Shown: piece by piece, positions 36,038 to 47,018 of the stretch | Numbering within the stretch: position 1 is the stretch's first letter | How the letters are laid out: each line of letters starts with the position of its first letter | Assembly: GCA_963971575.1 (NCBI GenBank) | Contig: OZ020617.1 | Span: 42,628,606-42,692,605 of the forward strand | Length of the DNA: 64,000 nt | Direction: 5' to 3' | Origin: Liopterus haemorrhoidalis | Taxonomy: Eukaryota; Arthropoda; Insecta; Coleoptera; Dytiscidae | Program-made: the position numbers and the translations under genes | Notes under the pieces: generated by a model | The model's input: the letters and a program-made list of their open reading frames with translations, nothing else | What the model was told of the DNA's origin: nothing | Databases searched by the model: none

Positions 36038-36767
36038 TGACTGGTTTACACGTTGCCAGTTACTGGCATGCTAGCTGACGTCACAACTGGCATACCTTTA
36101 GCTGGCATTGTTTAAGACTGGCAGTAGCGGTTTTCACGTTGCCAACAACTAGCATGCAAGTTGAGGTTGTTTTCTGAGTAATGCCAGTAGCTTCCAATGT
36201 ATTTGCAGCATTCGTTTACACTTTACAAACGGTGGCAATAAATGGCGTGTGTTTGTGTTCATAGATCAGTTCTTCAAAGATAGGTTCGTTTGATTTGTAA
36301 AGTTGTGTGTAAAGAACTTTTGCATGTGTTGCTTCAAGAGAAGGAAAGAAAAGGGAGAAGGAAGCGGGTACGGATCGGTTGAGTAACAAAAGGATGAGGC
36401 CATCAGAAACAATTCTAAGAGAGCTGTATTCCGCCATGATTTAAATGAATTAAAATTTAATTAATTAATTAAATTAAACACAACTATAGCATACCAATGA
36501 AAACAGAAGTCACAATACACGCTTTTTTTACTTGGGCTGGCATGGGTTATAGACTGGCATGGGCCTGTTTACTCAGTGCAAGCAGTAACTTGCAGGTCCA
36601 AAGAAGTGGTCGGGGAAAGGGCCAGTGTGCCAGTTAATGAAACAGTTTTGTTTCACTGGCATTGCCAGTAGCGGGCACAACAAGCTTACCAGTCACTGGC
36701 AAGGTGGTGTATACACCTTGCAAGTAACTACTTGCCAGTCACTGGCACGCTGACTGGTATACCAAAT
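36038..36767. mobile_element. Element with arrayed TGCCAGT/ACTGGCA words
   Basis: Left end GACTGGTTTACACGTTGCCAG, right end inverted GGTATACCAGTCAGCGTGCC; both continue AGT.ACTGGCA. The words GCCAGT and ACTGGC occur many times in 36055-36130 and 36535-36760. It directly follows the 35431-36035 MITE. No clear duplication. A minus frame (36216-36437) matches nothing I know. Confidence 0.55.
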
Positions 36768-37199
36768 GAAAATATTTGCCATCGAGTAAGCTCCAGCGAG
36801 TGTCTACTCTGTGAGTCAGTGGTCCATTCCTATAATTATGCTGGCTCAAATATGAGCCGGTTGGTAATGCATGTGTTAAGCAAGAGAATAAAAATTCGTT
36901 TGTTTAAATTTAACATACTTTTGGCAAAAATATCTTTAAAAAATTGATGTGAAGTGTGAATATTCACACATTTCAGGGTTTCGCAGGTATATAATAAGTG
37001 AAGGCGGTATGCTGAGTGTGTAGGACAAATTTTACTTTGTAGTAATCACGGGAAAATGAACGATATTTTTAAAATAATTTATCTGTCTGTTAATCATATA
37101 ATAAGACTGGTTATTAAATTTACGCTCTTAAAAATTAAATACAACATTTGTCAAAATATAACTAGAATTTTGACAAAATAATTCCAACATAATAAAAAT

Positions 37200-37327
37200 G
37201 CAAAAAAAAAACAGAAAAAATAAAATTCGCTCCGTACTCCAACTCGAAACCCTTCGTTTTCCAGCGCATTTTAGCTTACGACACCAGTGCTCTAATCCAT
37301 TACACTATCGCACGCCTTGCGTGTGAG
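37200..37327 (-). repeat. tRNA-derived SINE, second type
   Basis: On the minus strand, from 37325: GCGATAGTGTAATGGATTAG then AGCACTGG (A-box region) and, about 40 nt later, GGGTTTCGAGTTGGAG (decayed B box), ending in T/A-rich tail. The tRNA-like spacing is present but the stems do not close well. The unit runs into A-rich DNA near 37200. Confidence 0.5.
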
Positions 37328-37379
37328 TGTCTTACATTGGTATAACTTTTGTACTTTGTGAACCAAAAACCACAAAAAA

Positions 37380-38030
37380 TGCGTTATTTTCCGAAAACAT
37401 AATCTGATCAAAAATTCCTGTTGCACTATTTCGGTTCACACCAATATACATTACTTAGAATATTTTAGATTTTTAGTTTAAACCATCTGGGCTACAGGGT
37501 GTGGGACAAAATCAAAATAATTTATTTTGCAAAAATAAAAATTTGATCGTTAATCCACGTACTAAGGCCTTTCATTTGATACCCTACTCAGAATTTAAAA
37601 AAAATATTTTTGTTTTACATGAGCACATATTTGTTTATATTTTTAGGGGGGTATGTTTTTTAGATGTTTTAGTATTTTTCCTATGTGCGGGTCAAAGAGT
37701 TGTATAAGCATGCCAAATTTCAACTCTCTAGGTTTAGCCGTTTGGCTACAATTTTTACCGAACAGACAGACAGGCAGGCAGACAGACAGACAGACAGACA
37801 GACAGACGACAAAATGACGGTATAAGGGTTTTTTGGTCATACCTACAAAACTCTAAAAAAAGATTATCAAAAATAAAAATTTGCTTTTGATCCACGCATC
37901 AAGAAATTTCATATGGTATGCCTCTCAAAATAAAAAAAAAAATATATTAATTGTTTTATTAAATACAAAATTGTTTTAAACTCGGTATTTTTCCTATATG
38001 TGGGTCAAAGAGTTGTATAAGCACATAAGT
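37380..38030 (+). repeat. Dispersed repeat F, copy 2 and a partial copy
   Basis: 37380-37860 matches the repeat at the start of the window, including 'tatttgtttatattttta', 'atgccaaatttcaactctctaggtttagccgtttggctacaatttttaccg' and a (CAGA)n tract at 37763-37806. 37861-38030 repeats its middle part ('tgatccacgcatcaagaaatttcat', 'tgggtcaaagagttgtataagca'). The frames at 37501-37707 and 37643-37840 are by-products. Confidence 0.6.
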
Positions 38031-39035
38031 ATATTCACTAAAACCACGTGATTATTAGCTCTTGGGGGGCTCAAGACCTTGAAGAAAATTCCTACAGGAC
38101 CACCATCGTATATACGGTCCGTTGTTAATTTAAACGTTCATTAAACGTTGCATTAAACGTTGATTTAATGTTCATCTTTTTTCTACATCTTTTATTAACT
38201 TCTCTTTGCAGTAAGTACGAACATTCTCCACAGAAATTCATTTCATATTAACAACAGTCAAGCAAAATTTTCAATTTTCTAATTCTCTGGCATTAAAACT
38301 TTATAGAGTAAATTGTATGAAAATTTCGTACACGGAAGAATTGAGAAACGATTATATATACTTTAGTAAAGTTATGACATGAATACTTAAAATCTATGAA
38401 GAGTAAACGTTGTATGAAAATATAGGTACAAAGGAAAATACTTTGTAACATATGTCTCACTTTAGGTAATGTTACAGGACTGAAATAAGTGAGGCGTATA
38501 TATTTCAAGAAAGTTGAGAAATTTCTTTCTAAAACGAAACGGTTTCAACACAACAAAAACCGGTAAAAGTCTGAGTTTAGTTTACTTGTACTACAAGAAA
38601 AACTGTTTGTAAACTTTTACAAACTTGCCTTTAATTTGTTTAAATATTTGTTGAAAGTTAATTTTAAGAGTTAAGTAAGTTTGAGACTAACTCAGAATTA
38701 TTATACACTTCGCTACAGAAATTGGCAATAAAAGTATGGTAACAATATTATCAAATATATTAAATAAATTAAATATAATTCTAAATGAATTTAAATAGAG
38801 GTAGGGCCAATCTTGAACCTGTCCCCTACTCCCCCTCCCCTATTTTACACAAAGTTTTGAATCAGCTCAGCTTGCAGTAATTTATTAACTCTTTTATTAC
38901 CCATAAAAAAAAAACACCAACATGAATTTTTTTTATGTAGAGAAATTGAGAAGTCATTTAAAAATGAAAAATACATGAAGTAGTTTCACGGGTACTTATC
39001 TACCTAAATATAGACACTTAAATTAAATGGAAGTG
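38031..39035. other. No gene recognised
   Basis: A short run of TTAAACGTT words (38127-38165) is the only structure seen. Confidence 0.45.
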
Positions 39036-39500
39036 TCTTACCAAAATGTTAGGTAGCAGGTTGCCTTGTAAATCGAATAAAATTTATGATTATGTTTAAA
39101 ACATACCTGTTTTTGTCAACTTTTTCGTTGTGTTCTACTATTGCGTTTCTATAGGCTGAATTCAACTTGGTTAAAATATTTAATTTGCCAAGAAAAACTA
39201 AAAACAATTGTTCATATGTATCTTCGATTCCTCAGGCGTTTTAATTTTTTCGTCCTTGTTAATTCTCCCCCGAATAAAACGCAAGGAAAACAAAAATCAG
39301 CTTGCTTTTTGTCGCATCCGCAAAACCAATTGTTCTTTAAATAAATGTTTCTATTAAATTTTCTTGTCCGTGGTTTAGAAGCAGAGGCAGAAACACTGCG
39401 TTTTTGGTATGTCCAAATCCGGTAGTGGTTTTCCATTTGTTTTATTTTGAGTTTTTCCTCGAGGAGAGGAAATAAATGGAAAGAAAATATTTTTTTCAAA
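39036..39500 (-). pseudogene. hAT-type protein, TTF zinc finger region
   Basis: Minus strand: RNIYLKNNWFCGCDKKQ followed by FCFPCVLFGGE and KKLKRLR, then in a shifted frame LILTKLNSAYRNAIVEHNEK and VDKNR. W..GC......FCFPC.LFGG is the TTF-type zinc finger of ZMYM-like hAT transposases, and AI..HNE.V.KNR follows it in the family. One frameshift lies near 39230. The coding sequence stops being recognisable at 39081, where KNR is followed by AACAG|GTATGT, a possible splice donor. Upstream, before 39500, no convincing start was found. Confidence 0.6.
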
Positions 39501-39734
39501 AAGTTACTGATACTGTTCATTTCTAATAATAACACAAAACAACACACACACACACACGACACAACGCAGTAACAAAACAACCTATAATACGCGACGCTTT
39601 ATATATGCCACCGTAACTCAAACTAACGAGCCAAGGTACAGCTGGATCCGCTTTAATGTAATTCAAGCGCTTGGTCTGACCATCCGCTCTTCCCGCCAGC
39701 TTTTCGCAGAGGCGTACAAACTGTCTGAAAACTC

Positions 39735-39816
39735 GGGCTTTCCTCTTGGCTCGCCTGCCTAAATAAATACAAATCGGGCTTTCCTTTTGGCTCACCTGCC
39801 TAAATAAATATAAATC
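39735..39816 (+). repeat. Tandem duplication of 41 bp
   Basis: Two copies of a unit containing 'gggctttcct.ttggctc.cctgcctaaataaata' with few differences. It lies in a locally GC-richer block (39640-39790). The minus frame across it has no known homology. Confidence 0.7.
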
Positions 39817-40346
39817 GTGCTTCGTTGCATCAAATTCAGGGCAACAGAAGCGTTTCGTATTAAACGAGTGTATGTTTATTTGTATTTACCAGTATTTTTA
39901 TAAAAAATAAAAGCTTTTCAGTGATTAATTTGCGATGGTGTTGCCATAATTTTGCAATGGTAGAGCCATAGCTCCTTGGCTTTACATGAGAAGCCGCTAC
40001 TGGTTCGTCCTATCAATAATGGGCCTACAAAGCCATGGTTATGTAAGTATAGTTTAAAATTATATTTTTGTATTTGCTCCAGATGTCTCATAACTTAAAT
40101 GAAATTTATTCAATTTTAGTAAAACTTTTATAATCTCATTAATTAATTAATTTAGAGTCACTAGTTTGAGCCTTCTTATAAGTTATCAGTATAAGTCCAA
40201 TTTTAGGGACTAATTTAGGAAATTGTCATACCTGTAAATGTTCATTTATAGTTAGTCTATTTACCGAGCGATCATTTCAGTAGCTTTACTGTTATAACTA
40301 CGACAAATTATCGCCTGTGTATCGACTCATATTTTGTCAGAATTAT
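39817..40346. other. No gene recognised
   Basis: AT-rich, no recognised feature. Confidence 0.45.
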
Positions 40347-40895
40347 ATAATAATAATTATAATAATTTTATTTTCAATAATATATACAAATAATACAATA
40401 AATTAATGTACAGTTTTATTTTGTTTTGTTACTATATTGGAAATAAAGAAGTAACACCACAATGAATCTCGTTCAGTGCGTGGCGATAATTTTTAATATA
40501 AATAGTACAAAAATGTAGTATATATTCAAGTAATATGAATAATAGAATGAAACATTAATACTTAATTTATTAAATTTGAATAATGTGGAAGAACTTTTTA
40601 AATATTATTGTAAGCTACGTCTCGAGTAATGCTATACTGTCGGTAAAGTCCATTGATGAAAGCCATGTTTTAACAATGCTCCTATAATTTAAAACGGATA
40701 AATTAATGTTATTATTTTTTAAATAATTATTAAATATATTGTATATTTTACTGAAAAAATAAGAATAGTAATATTTGGAATTTGTTTTGTTGAATTTTCT
40801 GGTTACGGCTTGACTAAATGACATATTTCTGGTAAGGTATGAGTAATGTTACAATGGCAGGATTTTTAAATAAGTATGAAGCAATGGCTGATATA

Positions 40896-42205
40896 TAAGG
40901 TGTCTCAAAAGAAATTTTATATTTATTTAGCTTACTGCGTGAACGCAAGGTATCCGAGGGGCGCGGGGGTTATGTCAATCGGTAGCCTGGCTCTTGGGAA
41001 TTCAGTCGCTATGGAGCGTTTCTCGGGAGCAGACCGCGCGTTATGCGTGCGAGAGTTTTACAAAAACGGTGATTCGGCGACTGCAGCGCGTAGAAAATTC
41101 TGCAGTATTCGAGGTTTTCGCCACTTAAATGATGCGCCAAGCATTCCTCTCATTCGACATTGGGTTAAAAAGTTTGAAGAGACTGGTACAATGCTGGATA
41201 AATCAAAATCCGGGCGACCTAGGTCATCAAGAACGGTAGAAAACGTGGAGAATGTTAATCAGTCTGTTCGTGACGACCCGAACCTTTCAATTCGGAAGCG
41301 CGCAAGTGCTTTAAATGTGCATAGATCATCATTACATCGCATTATGCACAAAGACCTAAAGCTGCACCCCTACAAAATTCAATTGGTGCAAGAATTAAAG
41401 CCCCAAGATGCCAGTCAGAGGCTTAATTTCGTAAATCAGGTGATTGAGCGATTTTCAACGTTTACCAACATTTTGTTTTCGGATGAAGCTCATTTTCATC
41501 TTAATGGCCACGTAAATAAGCAGAACTGCCGCTACTGGAGTGCAACGAATCCGAAACGCAAACATCAGAAACCCCTACATTCGCCTAAAGTGACCGTATG
41601 GGCTGCGACATCGGCGCGAGGAATTATCGGCCCTTACTTTTTTGAAGACGAAAGGGGGCGTGCAGTTACAGTGAATTCAGAGCGTTATGTGGAGATGTTA
41701 GACAACTTCTTGGTACCTGAACTGCAAAACTTTCCTGGCTATAACCAAAGAACATGGTTCCAACAGGACGGAGCAACTTCACACAAGTCCAATATGTCTC
41801 TGCCACGTGTTCGTGAAATTTTCTCAGGCAAATTGATCTCCCGGAGAGGTGACATAAATTGGCCTCCACGCAGTCCAGATTTAACCCCTATGGACTTTTT
41901 CCTATGGAGTTATCTTAAATCTAAAGTTTACGCCAATAAACCGACTTCACTGGCGCATTTGAAAGAAAATATCCGTCACGAAATGGCAGCCATCCCTGAG
42001 TCCACCTGCCGAGACGTCATAAGTAATTTTACTGTTCGATTAAATGAGTGCCGAAAACGCGTGGGTCTATATTTATACGATATTATTTTTAAGAAATAAA
42101 TCCCCAAAAAGTGTATTTTAATAATTAATAAACATTTTTTCTATATACGGCTTACTTTTTTTTTAATCGATCCACTAAATATAAAATTTCTTTTGAGACA
42201 CCTTG
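40896..42205 (+). mobile_element. DD41D mariner, apparently intact
   Basis: Perfect 29-bp inverted repeats (AAGGTGTCTCAAAAGAAATT, continuing TTATATTTA) bound a 1310-bp element flanked by TA (40894-40895 and 42206-42207). It holds an uninterrupted transposase. Identical ends, an open gene and a clean insertion into LINE A all indicate recent transposition. Confidence 0.9.
41011..42099 (+). CDS. DD41D (rosa-type) mariner transposase
   Basis: Cut-and-paste transposase of the Tc1/mariner superfamily, 362 residues from the ATG at 41011. The frame is open further upstream (to 40876), but that start lies outside the element; an ATG at 40972 is the alternative. Residues about 1-120 hold two helix-turn-helix units (HWVKKFEETG, KSGRPRSSRT linker, then SIRKRASALNVHRSSLHRIM). 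The catalytic triad is D in LFSDEAHFHLNG, D in WFQQDGATSHKS and D in LTPMDFFLWSYLK. I count 41 residues between the second and third, the DD41D signature known from rosa elements of fruit flies. The protein ends YLYDIIFKK. No stop or frameshift, so it may be functional. Confidence 0.88.
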   Translation: MERFSGADRALCVREFYKNGDSATAARRKFCSIRGFRHLNDAPSIPLIRHWVKKFEETGTMLDKSKSGRPRSSRTVENVENVNQSVRDDPNLSIRKRASALNVHRSSLHRIMHKDLKLHPYKIQLVQELKPQDASQRLNFVNQVIERFSTFTNILFSDEAHFHLNGHVNKQNCRYWSATNPKRKHQKPLHSPKVTVWAATSARGIIGPYFFEDERGRAVTVNSERYVEMLDNFLVPELQNFPGYNQRTWFQQDGATSHKSNMSLPRVREIFSGKLISRRGDINWPPRSPDLTPMDFFLWSYLKSKVYANKPTSLAHLKENIRHEMAAIPESTCRDVISNFTVRLNECRKRVGLYLYDIIFKK

Positions 42206-42670
42206 TATATGACATTAAAATTGAATATTTTAGATTCCTAGAGTAACAATCTAGACTGGTATCTTGCGGTTCTATTATACATAATTTTTATAATCCTTTT
42301 TTGCAGGACAAGTATTTTATTTTTATATATTTTAGCCGCACCACCCCAAACAAGAACCGCATATTGCATTAAGGGTTGTACAAGACCGAAGTAAAACGTT
42401 TTTAATTTTAATGAATTGAGTATTTTCTTTAATTTTTTAAATATGTAAAGAGTTTTTAACAAATTTTTAGCCAATCTCTTAATATGGTGATCCCATCTAA
42501 GATGTTGATCTATTATAATGCCAAGATACTTTATTCTATCTTTTCTGAATAGAGCAACAGAGCAATCACAATTACTGGAGTCATTACACATATAGTAGAT
42601 TATTTTATCAAATTCAGACTGAGAGTGCCTATTACATGAAAAAGTTAGAAAATTTGATTTATCTGTATTT

Positions 42671-45180
42671 TTTTTTTTTTCCTTTATTAAAATATATAGA
42701 TATCCTATGTTACATAGCTAAATATTCCAATACAAAACACAAAAAAATAATAGTTGTAATACTAATCCAATTTTAAACATTAAATAACTTAAATCGAGTA
42801 TACAATTTTCGAGTTTATTAGAATATGCTCAGAAAAAACCCGGTTTCTCTTTCCCATGATCGACCCTTTATTAATCTAAAACGATGGAATTTTAATTTTT
42901 TAACATATGTTTCCATATCACAATTTTCCACTACATTATAGTGTACTGCTGCACACACATACCACAGCACTGCGTTCAGTTTTCGTTTGTCCTGTAATTC
43001 GAGCTGCATTAGTGAGTCCCAGGAACATTTGCTTTTCGGGATTTGGAGTTTATGAGCGATTAAATTTACTGTCCATTCCCAGATATCTTTGATGTTTTGT
43101 GAACAGTCGTTAATTCTGTGAGCCAATGTGTCTATTTTGCCGCAATTTTTACATGATTGATCTTGCTCAATATTATATTTAAATGTTTTTTCACCTGTTG
43201 GAATGATTTCATTTATTATCGCATACATCGTTGCTTTCCAATCTGATGGTAAATGTTTTTTTATGTAAATTTGTCCAAATGTTATACCATTTTTTTTTTT
43301 GGATATTTTAGCATAATTTTTGGCGATTCATAATTTTGATCCATAATTACTTTATACACGATTTTTGTAGTTGTGGTGTTGCTGTCATCTAAAGAGTTAC
43401 TGTCTATCAAATTTAAAATGTCTTTATAGAACTGTCTTATTGTAAGGTCACCTTTTATTTTTAATTTTAGATAATTTTCAATTATTTTTCTTTCTTTGCC
43501 TATGTAATTTTTTATAATATTTCTGATTAGAAGAGATTTAGCTTTTGCGTGAATGCATGTTAAACCTAGACCTCCCATTTCAGATGTGAGGTATAATTGC
43601 TCTCTTTTAATTTTAAAAAGGATTCCGGACCACAGATAAAATCCTATATGTTTAATAAATTTTTTGACTAATACAATTAGGTATGGGTAGTACCTGTGCT
43701 AAAAACCAAATTTTTGATAAAGCAAAAGTGTTAATAAACCATATTTTTTTAATCAAATTGTGGTTCCTTAAATTATTTGTACACAGTGTGTTACACATTT
43801 TACTTAAAACTGAGTTCCAGTTTTTTTCAACCATTGAGTTAAAAGATTGACAAATGAACATTCCTAGTATTTTCAGATCGTTTACCTTTGGAATTTCCGG
43901 AGGGATTTGTCACATTTGCGCGTTTGTAAGCGAGAAAAAGGCCGACTTATTATAATTAATTTTTATATTTGACTCCTTTTGAAAAATTTGTAAAATCTTT
44001 TTTAGCAGCAATATGTCGCTGTTGTTAGATAAACCAACAACAATGTCGTCTGCGTAGGCCCAAATATTAATTTTTTTATTTTCAATTAAAAACCCCATAT
44101 TTGTACGTTTAATTGCATTTATAAGAGGCTCAAGCGCTATTATAAACAGTATCATGGATAAGGGACATCCTTGCCGGACAGATTTTTTTATTTTTATATT
44201 TTCGGAGACATACCCATTGATCAGAAGAACAGATTCCGCTACCTTATAAATGTTTTTAATCAGATTTAAGATTTTTTCAGGCACTTCAATCTTTTTTAGA
44301 ACTCGAAACAAGTACTCATGTGACACCGAACGAAGACTTTTGCCATATCCAAACTTAGCATCGCGGCAGGTGTATCCGTGATTTTTTCATAAGACAAGAC
44401 TGAATTACTTATCTCGGATAGGTTGTTAATTATATTTTGATTGGGTGAACACGCAGTTTGTTCACTAGAGCAAACAGAACTGATAACATTTCTTAACCTG
44501 TTCGCTAAGATTTTCATCAGGATCTTTAAATCTGTGTTTAGCAAGGTAATGGGTCGAAAATCCCCAATCGATTCCGGTTTTGTTTTCTTTGGGATGAGAA
44601 TGATTACACCTTTAGCGAATTTCGAATTTAATGTTATATTTCCGTCTAACAGCGCATTATATAATTTGCACAGTTCTTTTCTAGTAAGATTTACCGACTT
44701 TTTGTAAAACTCGTAACTAATTCCGTCGAGCCCCGGTGTTTTATTTGCGCTAATATTAGAGAGTACATTTTTTATTTCGTCTAGTTTTACTGGCTCATCT
44801 AGCATTTGTTTTTCGACGGGAGAGAGGGTTTTACTAAAATTATTTAATATTAAATCAATAGAGATACTACAAACTTTTTCATTGTCAAACAGTTTATCGA
44901 AATATGATTTTGCTTGTTTAATTATATAATTATTCTCTGTAAAGACATTGTCCCCAATTTTTATTTTTTTAATAATTTTCGCATCCCCCTGTATTTTTTC
45001 TTTTGCAACATGAAAAAGAGCGAGCTTTTCTTCTGCCAAAAGCGACGTTTTGCACCTAATTTTTGCACCTTCTTGTGTATTGAGAAACAGTTTATTAAAA
45101 TCCAGCCATTATTTTATCAATTTTAAATCGTCATTCGCATTATCTAATATACAACTTAGCCTGGCGTTTTGCTAAATCAA
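42671..45180 (-). pseudogene. Tx1/L1-like LINE, 5'-truncated, with poly(A)
   Basis: Minus-strand pieces in order: WLDFNKLFLNTQEG and AEEKLALFHVAKEKIQG, the RT fingers with KTPGLDGISYEFYKKS, FRPITLLNTDLKILMKILAN, SSEQTACSPNQNI; then after a one-base shift near 44325 SHEYLFRVLKKI, SVRQGCPLSMILFIIALEPL, and the catalytic YADDIV (44050). Then KINYNKSAFF, thumb, and a C-terminal CKNCGKIDTLAHRINDC knuckle in a last piece (43228-42818). The GLDG..YEFYK and TACSP..NI wording, and the CCHC at the C terminus, fit the L1/Tx1 side of the LINE tree. The endonuclease is missing. Ends in A-rich DNA (A12 at about 42669-42680), lying against LINE A. Confidence 0.75.
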
Positions 45181-46149
45181 AATTTATTTTGCTAATTACT
45201 TAGTCAGTAATAAATTAATGTTTGGAAATATTCTTTTATTTATACCCCCCCCCTAATCAACAATCACATGTAAGTTTTTACTACAGCCAAAATGGTTACT
45301 CTTGAATATTCTTTTTGTTGATCACACGGTACTATTATTCCGAAAATCAAACCCTCACGAGCTTTCTGAAATTAGTAGTAAAAATACATGAAAATTTATT
45401 GATTTTACTATCAAAGTGTTACATTAAATACACATTGCACAATTTTGTGTAAATTTAGAATTCAATTAACGTTTTAAAAAATCCTTAAAATAAACAGGAA
45501 ATAGTGCATCGGGTAGATAAATAAAAGCTTGAAATAAACAAAACAAATCCTGATAAATTCGTAGCAAAGTAGTAGAGCTCGATTCGCAGCTATTATCGCT
45601 ATTTAATTCAATAAGGATCCGTTTATCTTGATAAATAGACTATAAATTGTTTAGAGTTACGTCGCCTGTGCCGAAAGTTCGTATATAAAAACAGTCACGT
45701 ACGAAATAAGACTTTGGTCTCACGCAACGCCACGAATACTTCGTAATACTTCTTTTGTTTCGGAAACAAATTATTACCCTCGCCACCTTCTATATACCGA
45801 ATTAGTAGGTTCTCTTTATTTTGTATTGATTTTGTATATTCTATTCATTGTTATCAATGGATTTCCTTAGTTTAATCCAATGGGCGAATTAGGTCAACTT
45901 AGGTAATCCTTAGTCGATATCTGTTGAAGATTATATGTGAATATTATGGCTGGTTCAAATTAAATGGCTCTCTCAAGGGTTTTACTGCTGCGGCTTCGGC
46001 TTTAAATTTGGTTAATAATTTTCAGACATAATTGATTGTAATACAGGCTTTAGTTTGGAGAAAATAGGAAGCATACACTATATATTCCGTGAACATTATT
46101 AGAATATAACTAGATTTACTATTATAAAAGTTGAATAATACATAAATAA
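45181..46149. other. No gene recognised
   Basis: AT-rich filler without structure that I can support. Confidence 0.45.
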
Positions 46150-46632
46150 TGTCACATAGGTAATCCTAGGTAAGGATTACGACATCTAGACATTGTGATA
46201 TACGCTCCATTTTCGTAATGAGGAAATATTTGTCATGACGAATGAATATTGGAACTGGGTTAACCTTAGATACAAAAAGGATGGATGTCACAGAATATGG
46301 AAGCAGAGGAACATAGCCAACTTCTCTGCACGTATTAGTCCACACGGTGACCACCAAGACACTGACGCCAGATACTTGTACCGCGGGTGAAGCCAAGCAA
46401 GTAGTCACCATGTGAATGGGAAAAGACTTCTTTAGACCCCTCTACTCCCGGATGGGTACCCCCATCTCGGAGATAGGTCCAAGCCGATCCTGGCCAAAAC
46501 GGGGTGGACCGGTGGACCGACTTCATGGACAAATTCAAACCATATATTGTAAATATGATATATATATATATATTTAATAAATTGTGTTGTTGAAACCAGG
46601 AGTTGTCTTTCAATCAAGCCACCCACGTGACA
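46150..46632 (+). repeat. Candidate solo LTR
   Basis: Begins TGTCACATAG and ends CACGTGACA. A polyadenylation-like TTTAATAAATTGTG at about 46574 is followed by a GC-richer stretch to the end, as in R-U5. Flanking bases (ATAA and ATAT) are only a partial duplication. The interior 46310-46520 is GC-richer than its surroundings. Frames here (46166-46411, 46335-46613 minus) match nothing I know. Confidence 0.3.
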
Positions 46633-47018
46633 ATATAACAGAGGACTAGAGATGTAGACGACTACAAAGCATAAGAAAAACTTTGAAGATGACCTGGAAC
46701 GGAATATCCTTCTAGCGGTAGATGGATCATGCAATTGAAAGGTAGATTAGCTAATAGAATTAGGTTTAGAAACGGTGACTTACCCTCTCTGCTCTTATGT
46801 GACACCTAGGTACTACGTACTTGTTATATATTATTATTCATATATTATTTATATATTTATAACGAGTAATTACAACATACATCGACAGATTTATTGTCAA
46901 AGAGCAATATGAGGGACATATTTACAGATCTCTAGGTTTTGAGTTTATTCTATTTTTTCTTACTTCGTTTCTGAATAATAAATAAATAATTTAAAATCAA
47001 AATCTACGAAGTAAATAA
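46633..47018. other. No gene recognised
   Basis: AT-rich filler. Confidence 0.45.

Larger units (their letters stand above)
40347..42670 (-). pseudogene. LINE A, copy 1, interrupted by the DD41D element
   Basis: Read on the minus strand, 42670-42206 gives KSNFLTFSCNRHSQ, RIKYLGIIIDQHLRWDHHIK, LVQPLMQYAVLVWGG and LQKRIIKIMYNR, the post-palm region of a CR1/Jockey-group LINE. It resumes beyond the insertion at 40895 with a stretch ending MSFSQAVTRKFNKTN and SKIYNIFNNYL, close to the C terminus of copy 2 (57579-58130). A 3' UTR and an (AAT)n tail at about 40347-40375 follow. 3' UTR words such as 'cagtgcgtggcgata' are shared with copy 2. The palm and endonuclease are absent. Confidence 0.7.

Noticed and set aside
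37643..37840. Frame with repeated CLSV units
   Set aside because: By-product of the (CAGA)n tract in repeat F.
39523..39795. 90-residue minus frame
   Set aside because: Covers a 41-bp tandem duplication and a CA repeat, and matches nothing.
40876..41010. Upstream ATG of the DD41D frame as the real start
   Set aside because: It lies outside the transposon's left end, so it cannot belong to the mobile gene. The ATG at 41011 fits the family.
46166..46734. Overlapping minus-strand frames as a protein gene
   Set aside because: No known domain; they arise in a GC-richer block that looks like a solo LTR.
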